Made by a program: the position numbers and the translations under genes. Positions 24,146-35,811 of a stretch of 64,000 nucleotides of DNA are shown piece after piece. A model generated the notes under the pieces. The model did not search any database. It was not told where the DNA came from and saw nothing but the letters and a program-made list of their open reading frames with translations. Location: positions 100,614,360 through 100,678,359 of the forward strand of contig CM054181.1 of the NCBI GenBank assembly GCA_028829895.1, in the 5' to 3' direction. The stretch's first letter is position 1; each line of letters begins with the position of its first letter. The stretch is from Sinotaia quadrata. Taxonomy: Eukaryota > Mollusca > Gastropoda > Architaenioglossa > Viviparidae.

Positions 24146-24345
24146 GGCTCTTGTGGATTAAACTAGTCTTAGACATTAAAGAGAAATCACACCTTTTAAC
24201 TTTCAATGTATTTCTTATAGTAAAGATGATGAACGTTTATTTTCAGTAAGATTAAACTAGTCATTTACAAATGCCGAGCTCAGGATTAAAGTATTCATAC
24301 ACAATGAAAACGAATAGTTGTGTATTCCTCAATGACATCGGGATG

Positions 24346-24775
24346 AACACTAGTCATACACATTGCAAAAATATTAGTCATACACATTGCAAAAATACTA
24401 GTCATACACATTGCAAAAATATTAGTCATACACATTGCAAAAATATTAGTCATACACATTGCAAAAATATTAGTCATACACATTGCAAAAATATTAGTCA
24501 TACACATTGCAAAAATATTAGTCATACACATTGCAAAAATACTAGTCATACACATTGCAAAAATACTAGTCATACACATTGCAAAAATACTAGTCATACA
24601 CATTGCAAAAATATTAGTCATACACATTGCAAAAATATTAGTCATACACATTGCAAAAATACTAGTCATACACATTGCAAAAATAGTAGTCATATACATT
24701 GCAAAAATACTAGTCATACACATTGCAAAAATACTAGTCATACACATTGCAAATTGCAAAAATACTAGTCATATA
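24346..24775. repeat. 24-bp minisatellite, about 17 copies
   Basis: The unit AGTCATACACATTGCAAAAA plus TA(C/T)T has only scattered C/T, A/G and C/A variants. The in-frame unit length gives a Ser-His-Thr-His-Cys-Lys-Asn-type repeat on plus and a Met/Cys-rich repeat on minus. There are no unique spacers, so it is not a CRISPR. Confidence 0.97.
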
Positions 24776-25089
24776 CATTCCTTTATCTTGTAAATTAACT
24801 TCTTCTTCTTCTTTTGAATCATGTGTAATGTAGCAGCATTTGGTATGCTTAAATATGTAATATTTTTGTCTTTCTAAAAATAAATAAAACAAACTTATTC
24901 TATTTTCGTATTATTCTATGAATTATTTCGTTTGGTTGAACAGATATCTACTCTCATTATGTGAAAAGAAAACTGACTTTACCACTACAGAAAGAAATTT
25001 AACTTTTATCGCTTGAACAAACAATGGTCTAGTCAAACAGCAGGTGGTTGTATAAATACCAAAGCAGGTATTTCCTTGTTACCTATAAT

Positions 25090-25470
25090 TCTCATACATT
25101 TATTCTGAGTAAAAGGAAATATCATACATCGATTTTGAGGGGAAGTAATTATCATCATGCAATTGTTCTGAGAAGAGAGAGTTCTTAAACAGCTATTGTT
25201 CTGAGTGGAAAGAGTTCTCTTACAGCTATTGTTCTAAGTGGAAGGAGTTCTCATACAGCTATTGTTCTGAGTACAGAAGAATTTATCATAAATCTATTGA
25301 TCTGAGAATAGAAAAATGTATCATACAGCTATTGATCTCAGAATAGAATTTCTCGTAAACCTTAAACTTGAGAATAGAATGATTTTTCATAAAGCTATTC
25401 TGAGAACAGAAGTGTTTCTCATAAGGCTAATATCATGAGGACAGAAGGATTTTACATTAAGGCTAACTGT
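25090..25470. repeat. Degenerate minisatellite of about 36 bp, 8-9 copies
   Basis: CAGCTATTGTTCTGAGTGGA with AGAGTTCTCATA recurs at 25190-25270 and drifts on both sides. Confidence 0.75.
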
Positions 25471-25533
25471 TTAACGGAATAAAGAATCTCTCTAACTTTT
25501 CCAATAGATTCTAAAGATATATTCCGTACTCAC

Positions 25534-25906
25534 AGAAATCAGGCAATTACAGTGGTCATCCCGGTGTAAATGAAGATTTTCACCTCCTATCGCAAAAGAA
25601 TTCCTGCCAGGAAAGTGGACAGAGTATATGCCATTTCCACATGTCCCCCAACTTCTATTGGGCACGATAAGGCAAGCCTGTCTTCCAAACATTTGTTTGG
25701 CGGAGAGATGTCAGGTGTCAGCGTCTGCTGGGTGTGTCCACCCGCTCTGCGTTTGTTAATGCCAAAATTTGAAACTTTTATCGCGAGTTAATGGCCACAA
25801 AACTATGGTGACTATTTGTCCAGTTTTGTCCATCGAAAGCATGTGAAGATTTATCTCCCCTGTGAAGGTGGTGCCCTCTAGGGACCATTCCAACGTGCTT
25901 GGGGTG
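25534..25906 (-). pseudogene. Frame-broken exon, possibly immunoglobulin-like
   Basis: On the minus strand a good acceptor (TTCACTGTTCTCTGACAG|) at 25907 and a consensus donor (TCT|GTGAGT) after 25534 bound 373 nt. The frame set at the acceptor reads STLEWSLEGTTF.. to FKFW and then meets a stop. The +1 frame carries on as FGINKRRAG..PPNKCLEDRLALSC..GHVEMAYTL before its own stop, and the first frame resumes as FPGRNSFAIGGENL..DDHCN into the donor. The two shifts cancel. One lies at an A4 homopolymer (25764-25767). The text looks like the end of one Ig-type domain and the start of another (Leu-x-Trp, Leu-x-Leu-x-Cys), but I do not recognise a named family. Either a decayed exon or two assembly indels. 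Confidence 0.35.
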
Positions 25907-26329
25907 CTGTCAGAGAACAGTGAAGAATGGCGCTAATAGATAGCCACGAACTCCCGCCTCTGTTGCGACGGAGACAATGATAAGCGACTTTCAGTGTGAC
26001 TACCGGCTAATAACGAGCTGCTACATGTGTTGGTTGACAATTAAATAGTGACATTTGTCATAACGTCAAACCGTCAGCTGCTTTATGGCAAGCGTCTGCT
26101 AGAGTTTCCCCCAGCCAGAGTGCAGTGATGTCCAAACACGCACATCGCCGGCAGTCACGAACAAGACATGAACTGTTTCTTCTTGGAGGGAACACTTCGA
26201 ACGGCGCATTATCGTGACCGTAGGCAAGGGAGCGACAGCAACAACAAAAATAATAAACGGCAATAACGTGACTAAAGTGCCTAGGATGTGACGTCGTTGC
26301 TAATGGTATACGAGTGCTAAATCTGAAAT
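25907..26329. other. Non-coding stretch, GC-richer
   Basis: A minus-strand frame (26058-26381) runs through here into the next array. It shows no recognisable domain and I do not accept it as a gene. Confidence 0.35.
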
Positions 26330-26705
26330 CACGCCGTGGATAGCAGCGGACACTGCCTTCTATAGCAGCAAATACTGCCATTATGCGTGACTGCTATATC
26401 TTTAATTACGCCTTCTATAGCAGCAGATACTGCCATTATGCGTGACTGCTATATCTTTAATCACGCCTTGGATAGCAGCATATACTGCCATTATGCGTGA
26501 CTGCTATATCTTTAATCACGCCTTGGATAGCAGAGAACACTTGTCATTTTTCTTGATTTCTATACTGGAATTACGCTTTGGATAGTAGCGGACACTTGAA
26601 TTTGTACATAATTGCTACATCTTTAATCAATGCTTTTATAGTAGCTTACACTGCCGTTATATGTAACTGTGATATCTTTAGTCACGGCTTGGATATAGTA
26701 AAGGA
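26330..26705. repeat. Degenerate minisatellite of about 60 bp, 6 copies
   Basis: CACGCC(G/T)TGGATAGCAGC, TACTGCCATTATGCGTGACT and GCTATATCTTTAAT recur. Copies at 26395-26530 are close; the outer ones have decayed. Confidence 0.85.
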
Positions 26706-27605
26706 CACTACCATCATGTGTGACAGGCACTTAGGATTTTCAGAAAACAGATATTAACGCTGAGTGGAACGATGAGTGCTAAACAGTTTGAGACTAATGG
26801 TACCTCATTGCAAATATGTGTGAAACAGTTCTGTCACAAGCTGGAGAGATTAGCAATGCCATGCATTCTTTGTAGTTGAAATAATTTAATAGACTGTTCA
26901 TCCTGTTTAGAAAAATTATTCGTCCAGTCCTCTTTCAATAAAAAAATACATTAGTAAGGAATTGTGAAATAAAAAAGGTATTCCTTATGTTCTGTATAAC
27001 CGAAGATGTTCAAGACGCATGCGCACCTCTTGCTTGAGATAAAGATGTTCACGCATGCGTCTCTTGTTTGACATGAAGATGTGAGATATGCTTATGTGCT
27101 TGAGATGAATTCGATGGGTTCCTTGTACTTGAAGCAGACGTGACAGTCGTATCACTTGCTGAGGGCAAAAAAAAAAAAATGTGTTGAGCAACAGTCACAT
27201 CATTTGACTGAAGCAAACGACACATTCTCTCATAATCGCATCACCTGAAACGTTAAAGGATTCGAAAGATTCCAAGTTAACTAAATTATTTACAACATTC
27301 ATATCACCCCGCCTGAACAAAAAAGTTTCATCTTGCTTCAGTGACCAGAGATTAAGTCACATAATCTGCCTGAGAAAAAGACACAACAGAAGCTTTGCGT
27401 GAATAAGCTGTAACACTATGAGATACAGAATTCAATAGGTGTGCTAGTCTGTAATAGCCGGAAGGGTTACGTCATCTACTAGAGACTATGCATTATTTAG
27501 ATTCAGTGTGACTGAAATAGATTTAAAATCTCACACTAATGGCGATCTATTTCGCACTATAAAGAAATAGATTGGTGTAAATTTTCTTACGTGATAAAAC
27601 AGAAT
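26706..27605. other. Non-coding stretch
   Basis: A small imperfect repeat (GAAGATGTTCA..ACGCATGCG with TCTTG(C/T)TTGA) near 27002-27110. Otherwise nothing supportable. Confidence 0.4.
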
Positions 27606-27714
27606 AAAGACTGAGGGCACTGTGATAAAGACTGAGGGCACAGTGATAAAGACTGAGGGCACAGTGGTAAAGACTGACGGCACAGTGATAAAGACTGACG
27701 GCACAGTGATAAAG
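27606..27714. repeat. 21-bp minisatellite, 5 copies
   Basis: AAAGACTGAGGGCACAGTGA plus T, with GAGGGC changing to GACGGC in the last two copies. In-frame unit length produces open frames on both strands. Confidence 0.95.
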
Positions 27715-27721
27715 TACAGCA

Positions 27722-27842
27722 TGAAGAAATTTAATTTAAAAACAAAAAGAATAAAAGAACAGCTTGCTGTGGCTGGAAGGAAATTTAATTTAAAAAAACA
27801 AAAAGAAAAATATGAACAGCTTGCTTTGGCTGGAAGGAAATG
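27722..27842. repeat. Tandem duplication of about 60 bp
   Basis: Two copies of GAAATTTAATTTAAAAA..AACAGCTTGCTGTGGCTGGAAG. Confidence 0.9.
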
Positions 27843-28257
27843 CATGTCGACAGTGACATGTATGTTTACAGGTACAAGCCGACTGCTCTAAATCGTTAAC
27901 CTTTAAACCAGTTTTGCCCCACTGACACAGTTAAGTATTGGGGAGGCTTGTGACCTATAATGACGGATACTGTTCCGGCACGAGACGTAAATGTGAGTTT
28001 TCATTGACTGTAACAACTGTGATAACTATGAAAAGTGTGATAACTGATTCCAATGCTAAATTAATTTGTCAGTTACCGAGTGCAAACTAACTAAGAATTT
28101 GAATAATAAAACGTACGACTCTGATTGTGCATCAGTGTGTATCTTTGTATATGTGTGAGTGTGCGTGTTTGTTGGGGGAGGGGGGGGGCGTGAGTATGCG
28201 TTTATTGGATGCCATTATTGTTTATTATCCATTTTAATAGAGGACTGATGTCTTGCT

Positions 28258-28890
28258 TCGTCTTAAGCATTTATCTTTAGCACAATTTAATATTAAGTAT
28301 TTAGCTCAGAGCAATTTACTAGGATTTAGTTCTAGTGCAATGTAATATTTAGTATTTAGCTCTAAAGTACTGTACTAGAATTTAGCTTATTACAATGTAA
28401 TATTTACTATTTAACTCTTGAGTAATTTATTAGGATTTAGTCCTAGTTGTATGTAATATTATGTATTTAGTTATAAAGTAATGTGCTAGGATTTAGTTCT
28501 ATTGCAATGTAATATTAAGTATTTAACTCTTGAGTAATTCACTAGGATTTAGTTCTAGTTATATGTAATATTATGTATTTAACTCTTGAGTAATTCACTA
28601 GGATTTAGTTCTAGTTCTATGTAATATTATGTATTTAGTTATAAAGTAATGTACTAGGATTTAGTTCTATTGCAATGTAATATTAAGTATTTAACTCTTG
28701 AGTAATTTACTAGGATTTAGCTCTAGTACAAAATAATATTTAATATTTAGCTCTAAAGTAATTTATTAGGATTTAGCTTAAAATGTAATATTTACCTTTA
28801 GTACAATGTAATATTTACCTTTAGTACAATGTAATATTTACCTTTAGTACAATGTAATATTTAGTATTTAGATCCAGAGTACATCGTGTA
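28258..28890. repeat. AT-rich minisatellite of about 57 bp, about 11 copies
   Basis: TAGGATTTAGTTCTAGTGCA, ATGTAATATTAAGTATTTA and ACTCTTGAGTAATTTAC recur. At the right edge (28780-28860) a 24-bp sub-block (CAATGTAATATTTACCTTTA plus GTA) has expanded separately. Confidence 0.85.
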
Positions 28891-28914
28891 TAACTGAATC
28901 TCTGTACTACAACA

Positions 28915-29112
28915 TCAGCATATTTTAATGTCTAAAATTTAGCTGTAACACGATACAATATCAATGATTTATCTTTTGCACATTTTAATGTCTAAAATTT
29001 AGCTGTAACACGATATAATGTCAATGATTTATCTTTTGCATATTTTAATGTCTAAAATTTAACTGTAACACCATATAATGTTAATGATTTATCTTTTGCA
29101 CATTTTAATCAC
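28915..29112. repeat. 60-bp minisatellite, 3 copies
   Basis: CATTTTAATGTCTAAAATTT and AACACGATATAATGTCAATG blocks repeat every 60 bp. Confidence 0.9.
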
Positions 29113-29394
29113 ATGTCGAATTATTATGTACTATTTATAGCCAATGCGCGTTCTCCAATATTTGCACTTAACAAATTTATTTTTAATCTCGTTCTCTTAA
29201 AACTTTTCATTTTTCTAGCTCTTTCTTCAATCTCCACTCAGTTCATGATGCAATAATAACTAGGTTAGGAGGTCAAGAACAAGTCGGAAAGACCTAGATA
29301 TTTCGAAGTATTAATGAAGTAAAATCGTATCGTGTACAGATGAAAGGAACGCTATCCGTCAGAGTCTTGGCTATACATCGCAACATCAGGTCAA

Positions 29395-29690
29395 ACCTCT
29401 CTCTTCAACTGCCTAGATTAATTTTCTCGTAACATTTGTCTTCAACAGTTAATAATTAATTTGTCAATAGTTTGCTTGCATCATTTCTCTTCAACGGTTC
29501 AAGATTCATTTTTTTCAATATTTTTCTCGTAATATTTATCTTCAACGGTTAATTGTTATTGGTCGTAATATTTGCTTTTAACGGTTATGTTAATTATCCA
29601 TTTAAAAATAGTTTGTTCATAACATCTGTTTTTAACTATTACTAATTATTTTTTCATTAGCTTGGTCCTAACATTTGTTTTCGGTAGTTA
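29395..29690. repeat. Old degenerate minisatellite
   Basis: Loose repeats of CGTAACATTTGTCTTCAACG with GTTAATAATTAATTT, about 6 copies. Highly diverged. Confidence 0.55.
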
Positions 29691-30640
29691 ATTTTGCATT
29701 ATTTTCATATATTCGAATATTTTCATGTTTAATATGCTAAACTTGCTTTCAAAAATTATTTATTTGCTTCAGTACATTTACTCTTAACACTTTCTTTTAT
29801 CGTTACCAGTTAATTTATAATTATATGCTGACAAATAAATAAAGTGCATTTATGAAGGTAAATATCTAACTGCGATTAGGTGAATGATGCATTCCATATT
29901 AAATAACTGTACACTTTAGCATTAATATTCTTTACATAATATACAAATATCCTATAATCTGCAAATCCATTATATATTCCTAAATGAAATAACTGAATCC
30001 TAAAACCATTGAAGATATATCTATTTTAAAAGTTGAATTACCTTAGAATTTTCACGGTTATGAGCAAAAACATTTCCACAACTTTTTCGATCAAGTGAGA
30101 ATTGTGTTGCACTAGCGTCAAGTCACTTCATAATAATTTTCTCATTCAATTTTAAATCTTATATATATATATATTATTTTTTATTTATTCTTAGCTCCAA
30201 TTCACTATTTTTAGCACGCTAGATCAGTCGTTTACCCATCCGGCCTTTGAGGAACAACACTAGAGATATGGCCAGATTTGACATCGTGATTTGTTACACA
30301 GGGAAAACGTTTTCTTTTCCTGATTGTAAAAGTGTGGCCGGAAGCGTATCCGCGTGTACAGAAGTCCAACTGAGTACGACATTGCTGGGATGTTAAACGA
30401 AAAATCTCGGCCGGCAGCTTTAACTGAGTTTTTGGATCACAAGACGATCAGCAAAGTATTTCTATCTGTTTATACTTCCATGAGAGAGAGAAAGTGCTCT
30501 CCACTTGCTAGGGTTTCGGTGCTAGTTAGTTCATCGTGGGGTTTGACTTGCAGGCGCGGCGGAAGGAGGTTTGAGAAACTCGATACATTGGTGGTTGTTT
30601 CTGATAGACCTAACGTTTTTAAATCCTGGGTATTTCCAGT
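29691..30640. other. AT-rich non-coding stretch
   Basis: Includes a short (AT)n at about 30163-30173. The plus-strand frame at 30354-30647 overlaps the possible minus-strand exon region, has no recognised domain, and is left uncalled. Confidence 0.4.
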
Positions 30641-30651
30641 CTCGTGATCAC

Positions 30652-30717
30652 ATGCAAGTATAGTTCCCTCTCCCGAGTTCCTCATTTGCGTCTTCTAAAG
30701 ATCTCAGTTTCCTATTT
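30652..30717 (-). CDS. Possible small immunoglobulin-like exon
   Basis: On the minus strand a C14 pyrimidine tract leads to ACTAACAG|, then a frame reading RSLEDANEELGRGNYTC, the shape of an Ig-domain F strand (Asp..Gly-x-Tyr-x-Cys). It stops at TGA just after Cys-Met unless spliced at AT|GTGATC. That weak donor leaves phase 2, which is what the broken exon at 25906 needs. Both pieces lie on the same strand in the right order, so they could belong to one old Ig-domain gene. Very short, so chance cannot be excluded. Confidence 0.22.
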
Positions 30718-30730
30718 CTGTTAGTTGATT

Positions 30731-30744
30731 GGGGGGGGGGGGGG
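30731..30744. repeat. G14 homopolymer
   Basis: Uninterrupted G run. On the minus strand it is the pyrimidine tract of the candidate acceptor at 30718. Confidence 0.9.
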
Positions 30745-32385
30745 AGAGAAGTCTAGATTGATCTGCTGATATAAAAGTCATATTGATTTTCAATATAATT
30801 TTCAAGATTATTTTCACTGGAGCTACAAGCTGTTTAGAACCGGACTACTCTCCATCAGTCCCCGCCGCTAAAACAATATTTTGTTAAACGAGACTAGAAC
30901 TATTCCTGTCAAGATTTGTTGTATTACTCATTATCAGAGGAAACACAACTCTCGTGAATGAAATGCAAGAATTATTCCCCCTGATAGCGCAGGCTACACT
31001 AACGACGACTTGTTTCATTCTTTAATTACAATGTGGCGCGAGATAACTATGGTTGTCTTGCAAGACTGAAGTTGTTCATTTTACAAAACTGTTCTTATTG
31101 TGGCCATTCTCTATTTATAAGGTGGAGCGAGGCGGTTATTCATCAAGAACTGTTGCCTGTAGTTTATAGATCATCGGTTACAATAAGACAAGATACAAGA
31201 ATTATTTATGGATAACAGACTGGACTGAGACACACAGTCATTAAAACGTGTTATCTGATGTTTAGATCATCGGTTACAATGAGACAAGATTCAAGAAATA
31301 GAGTGGATGAAAAAGTCGTTAAGAACAGATGCTTGTGCGTAAACAGATTAAAATACAGACATTTTTTTCAACAAAATAGCTTAGTTTTGTGTGTGCTCAT
31401 TGCCCCGGCGTTCGTTTTCTACACAAAACAAACAGAGAGCATAAAAAGCGAATAAACTTATAAACAAGCAAACGGAAACGCCATGTAAGTAGAGTCTACA
31501 TTGTTTTTCAATTTTTAGAAAAAAAATAGCAAACAATATCCTAAAAATCTAGACAGAGCGCTGGTCTTAGAGCGATGATAAAGCCACTCCGAAAGGTCTG
31601 TTTCGTGTTAAGAAGAGAAAATCTAAAAATCGAAGACTAATGAAAAACGTATAGAAATAGTTAGAAGCTAACAAGCGCGGTATAAAAAATACTAATTTCT
31701 TTTCTTTCCTGAGAAAAGAATACCTGGGTTAAGGAGGTCTAAGTACGACTTAGGACAAGGTGCGAGCACGTGTTGGTGTGGGTGTGGCACTCAGTTTGAT
31801 GAAAAATAGTTTCGTGAACTTCCAATGCTTGCGACTGCGCTATGTATGTTTTATGTATGTATAAGTGCATGAGTGTGAATACATGCGTGAGTGCGTTTGT
31901 GAGTGAGAGAAACGAAGAAATAGGTGCAATAAATATTATGCAAAGTGAATTCGTTATGTCTAGGAAGCCGAAGAAGTGCTTTCTGGATGAGTGCCAAACG
32001 ATACTTGAGGAAAATAAGTTAAACCAAAAAGAGTTTGATAAGATTTTCGTACTGATGCTTCTTTGTTATAAGATGGCAGTTACAGTTGTCAATTGCAAGT
32101 AACGAGTACCCTTTGACCCCGGCGTTCGTTTCTCATGCTTCGAGTCAGAAAAATGTCTTTCGCAAACACTGAAAGGAAGTCGCCCAGTGAGCTACCACAT
32201 GCTGTATCTAAGGGCCTCAAATTCTCATTCACTCTTGATCCCCCCTTCTCTTCCCAAATTAATAAGACATTAATAAAAAGATGGCCCGAAGGTGGTGCAA
32301 TAAACCTGGCTGTGCACAGATTTACATCGTTAAATCTATTTTCGGCTCAGTTACACCTCGCGCATTATTTTGAGTGACTCGGGGG
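30745..32385. other. Non-coding stretch
   Basis: A dispersed duplication (TAGATCATCGGTTACAAT followed by AGACAAGAT) occurs at 31166 and 31263. The plus-strand frame 31842-32102 contains KKCFLDECQTILEENKLNQK-type sequence but no recognised family or splice context; not called. Confidence 0.35.
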
Positions 32386-32882
32386 ATTGGCTACATTTTC
32401 CTTAATGCTTCACAAGCTACGTTCAGTGTCAACGGCTAACTACCTTCGTAACTACATTTTCCTTATTGCTTCACAAGCTACGTTCAGTGTCAACGGCTAA
32501 CTACCTTCGTAACTACATTTTCCTTATTGCTTCACAAGCTACGTTCAGTGTCAACGGCTAACTACCTTCGTAACTACATTTTCCTTATTGCTTCACAAGC
32601 TACGTTCAGTGTCAACGGCTAACTACCTTCGTAACTACATTTTCCTTATTGCTTCACAAGCTACGTTCAGTGTCAACGGCTAACTACCTTCGTAACTACA
32701 TTTTCCTTATTGCTTCACAAGCTACGTTCAGTGTCAACGGCTAACTACCTTCGTAACTACATTTTCCTTATTGCTTCAGAAACCACATTCAGTGTCAACG
32801 GCTAGCTTCTCTTGTTATTACAATTTCCTTATTGCTTTAAAAACCACATTCAGTGTCAACGGCTCTAATCTACATCATTACG
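32386..32882. repeat. 61-bp minisatellite, 8 copies
   Basis: Six almost identical units of AACTACATTTTCCTTATTGC with TTCACAAGCTACGTTCAGTG and TCAACGGCTAACTACCTTCGT, followed on the right by two diverged units (AACCACATTCAGTGTC). Homogeneous core with an ageing right edge. Confidence 0.97.
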
Positions 32883-32919
32883 TTTCATTACTGCCACAAA
32901 ACTGTACTCGTAAACAATG

Positions 32920-33078
32920 GCTATTTATCCTTCCACTAACTTATGATTAGTTCATCATGATCTACATTCGGTGTCAATAACTAACTTATTATTAGTTCAT
33001 CATGATCTACATTCGGTGTCAATAACTAATTTATTATTAGTTCATCATGATCTACAGTCGGTTTCAATAACTAACTTA
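32920..33078. repeat. Minisatellite of about 52 bp, 3 copies
   Basis: TTATTAGTTCATCATGATCT with ACATTCGGTGTCAATAACTAA. Confidence 0.9.
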
Positions 33079-33099
33079 CTTTATCATTACTGAATCAGA

Positions 33100-33190
33100 A
33101 AATACATCCATCCTCAATGGCTAGCTATCCTAACATTATTTTCAATATCTAACACATCCATCCTCAATGGCTAGCTATCCTAACATTATC
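33100..33190. repeat. Short tandem duplication of about 44 bp
   Basis: Two copies of ACATCCATCCTCAATGGCTA with GCTATCCTAACATTAT. Confidence 0.9.
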
Positions 33191-33489
33191 TAATACAATA
33201 TATAGTGCTTGCTATAAGTTTGAGAAATGTTGAATGAAAATGTATTCATTCGCATCTAAAGCAAATTCAGGCTAGATCAGTCATGATCGAAAGAAATTAG
33301 TGAGATATGTTTTATGGAGTTCAATTCGAAAATAAATCAAATGTTCAGTCTGAAACTGGGCCTGGAAATCCGCCCTGGACATGAAATGAGTCGTTATTGT
33401 ATGAATATCATCAATAATTACCTTACACATGTTTAAAGTTTTCAAATTTTGTTTTAACATTTCCATGTGCATCTCTTGGGAGTGAAAGT

Positions 33490-33772
33490 AGAAGAGACTC
33501 AGTATAGAAAAAGAGTGCAGTTAGATTTGACATGTAGAACAGATTCAGTATAGAAAAAGAGTGCAGTTAGATTTGACATGTAGAACAGACTCAGTATAGA
33601 AATAGAGTGCAGTTAGATTTGACATGTAGAACAGACTCAGTATAGAAATAGAGTGCAGTTAGATTTGACACGTAGATCAGACTCAGTATAGAAATAGAGT
33701 GCAGTTAGATTTGACACGTAGAACAAACTCAGTATAGAAACAGAGTGTAGTTAGATTTGACATGTAAATGTG
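33490..33772. repeat. 46-bp minisatellite, 6 copies
   Basis: GACTCAGTATAGAAATAGAG with TGCAGTTAGATTTGACATGTAGAACA. Confidence 0.95.
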
Positions 33773-33965
33773 TTTTGATAGATTTAGCACATTAATGGTT
33801 AGATTTGACTGGCAAACACGGTACGACAAAATCAGCACATTAATGGTTAGATTTGATGAACAAATACGTTATTGTCAAAGTCAGCTCATTAAAGGTTTGA
33901 TTTGGCGGACGAATTGGGTACTGACAAAATCAGCACATTAACAGTTCGATTTAACGGACAAACTC
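33772..33965. repeat. Related degenerate repeat of about 57 bp, 3-4 copies
   Basis: AGCACATTAATGGTTAGATTTGA recurs and shares GGTTAGATTTGAC with the preceding 46-bp array, so it may derive from it. Confidence 0.75.
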
Positions 33966-34659
33966 AATGTTCAAGTACAACGTAGATGCATATACGCATA
34001 AATATAAGAGTGAAGGTAAATCACACCAGCAAGACGTTTTGCACAGCTGTGATAAGTTTAGTAGTTAAACGTGACGCTAACAGATTAACCACAACTGTGA
34101 TAAGTTTAGCAGTTAAACATATAATTAGTTATGAATGATTAATTAATTAATAATAATCATAATCATTAAGTGTTCTTGGCCTCACACATGTATATCTAAA
34201 TATGATTTTGTGCATTTATGTATTGTTTACACATAAACGTATATATGTGAGTAAATTTATATGTATGTACTTGTATAATGGTATATATGAATGCTTGTGT
34301 GTTCGTGTATCTATCTATGCATATATATATATATTATGTATTTATCAGTTTATGATGCTTTAATCTTTATTTTATTCTTTCTCTTTCTCTTGTATGCCTG
34401 TCCGTCCATCCATCCATCCACATAGATACGGAGTTGCGTTTTGACAAACATGCCTTTTCTCTCACGGAAGGCAAGAGAGCACTTGTGCAGGTGACTATAG
34501 TTTGCAATCGAGGTCTTTCCGTGCTGCAGGTCACGTTCACGCTTGGCTTACAAGGGATTACCATGATGACAAGGTAAAAGATCAAGCACACGGTTCAGGG
34601 GCTATAACAATGCGTATGCTAATGTAACACTCAGAAACAAAGTGTGCCAAGAACGTGAT

Positions 34660-34852
34660 ATTCATGTTTATGATACACTGACTATTTTATTTTCAATTCG
34701 TACGTCACTATTACTGACACACTGACTATTTTATTTTCAATTCGTACGTCACTATTACTGACACACTGACTATTTTATTTTCAATTCGTACGTCACTAGT
34801 ACTGACACACTGACTATTTTATTTTCAATTCGTACGTCACTAGTACTGACAC
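34660..34852. repeat. 44-bp minisatellite, 4 copies
   Basis: ACACTGACTATTTTATTTTC with AATTCGTACGTCACTA(T/G)TACTG; near-identical copies. Confidence 0.95.
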
Positions 34853-35224
34853 AAATGTGAAATATAAAGCTTTCTAAGCTGACAATTCTCACAAATGAAA
34901 AATGCTGTCAGGCGACACTCAAGGTATGATTAACTGCTTTCAGTTCCAAGAGACATGACGACCAAGTGTTATCGCAAGTCTTTGTCCAGCCAGATCCAAG
35001 ACCATGATTCCTAGCGGCGCCAGTATATTTTGCGGACTTCGTGTGTGGTACTCGGAAAAACAACTATTCTTTTCTGGTTTTGGTAAGATTTAAAAAAAAA
35101 ACTTTTCCGACGCCTGTATGATTTTCTTTCCTTCCTTGAGTTTCCATTTAAATTTTTTTTTATTCTTCACTAACTCACGACGAGACAGGGCATTACGAAA
35201 TAACTGCTTAATCACCCCGAGGCC
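34853..35224. other. Non-coding stretch
   Basis: No exon or RNA gene supported. Confidence 0.4.
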
Positions 35225-35249
35225 AGACGAAAGTAGTCTAACTAGCAGT

Positions 35250-35480
35250 CATATTTTTGCACAAGTCATATGGCTGTGCTTTACAAATGGTCTTCATGTG
35301 GAATGAAATTATATTATGCACAAGTCATTTGGCTGTTTTATAAACGGTCTTCGTGTTGTATGAAATATTATTGCACGCAAAGCCATATGCTGATTTACAA
35401 ACGGTCGTCGTGTTGTATGAAATGTTATTGCACACAAGTCATTTGCTGTTTTACAAACGGTCGTCGTGTGCTGTTCTTAC
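35250..35480. repeat. Minisatellite of about 60 bp, 4 copies
   Basis: CAAGTCAT(T/A)TGGCTG, TTTACAAACGGTCGTCGTG and TTGTATGAAAT.TTATTGCAC recur; overlapping plus-strand frames are repeat-derived. Confidence 0.85.
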
Positions 35481-35811
35481 TGTTCGGTCCATACGATATT
35501 CAAGCACGAAGAGAGCTAACTTTTTTTTAACCCTGTCATTTCCAAAGTCGTGAATCAAAATTATTTGCAAAAAGTATTGCTACCGATGCCTTGATATTCA
35601 GAAATCCTATGACAAAAGATGCTGCTATTTAATTATCAAGAAACAGACATTCTTGGAACTTTAATACGATAAAATCATTTATGATGATCCTGTCATACCG
35701 TCACAGTACATATAAAAAACAATCTGCTGTGTACGAAATAATATCGACACGTCAAGGCCAGTCCTGCAAGTTTAGAAGGGCAACAACTCTCTTGAATGGT
35801 TATGACAGTCC

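Noticed and set aside
24271..24768. Long periodic open frames on both strands of the 24-bp array (also 21189-21449, 35681-36208, 47647-48040, 63312-63811)
   Set aside because: Unit lengths divisible by three with no stop codon give open frames automatically. There is no start context, splice support or known domain.
25570..25791. Plus-strand 73-codon frame opposite the broken exon
   Set aside because: Plus-strand composition has no recognisable domain, whereas the minus strand has consensus splice sites and Ig-like text.
26058..26381. Minus-strand 107-codon frame with clustered Cys
   Set aside because: Its N-terminal part is made from the 60-bp repeat array and the rest has no similarity I recognise.
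30354..30647. Plus-strand 97-codon frame
   Set aside because: No recognised domain and no splice or start context. It overlaps the minus-strand Ig-like candidate, so at most one is real and neither is firm.
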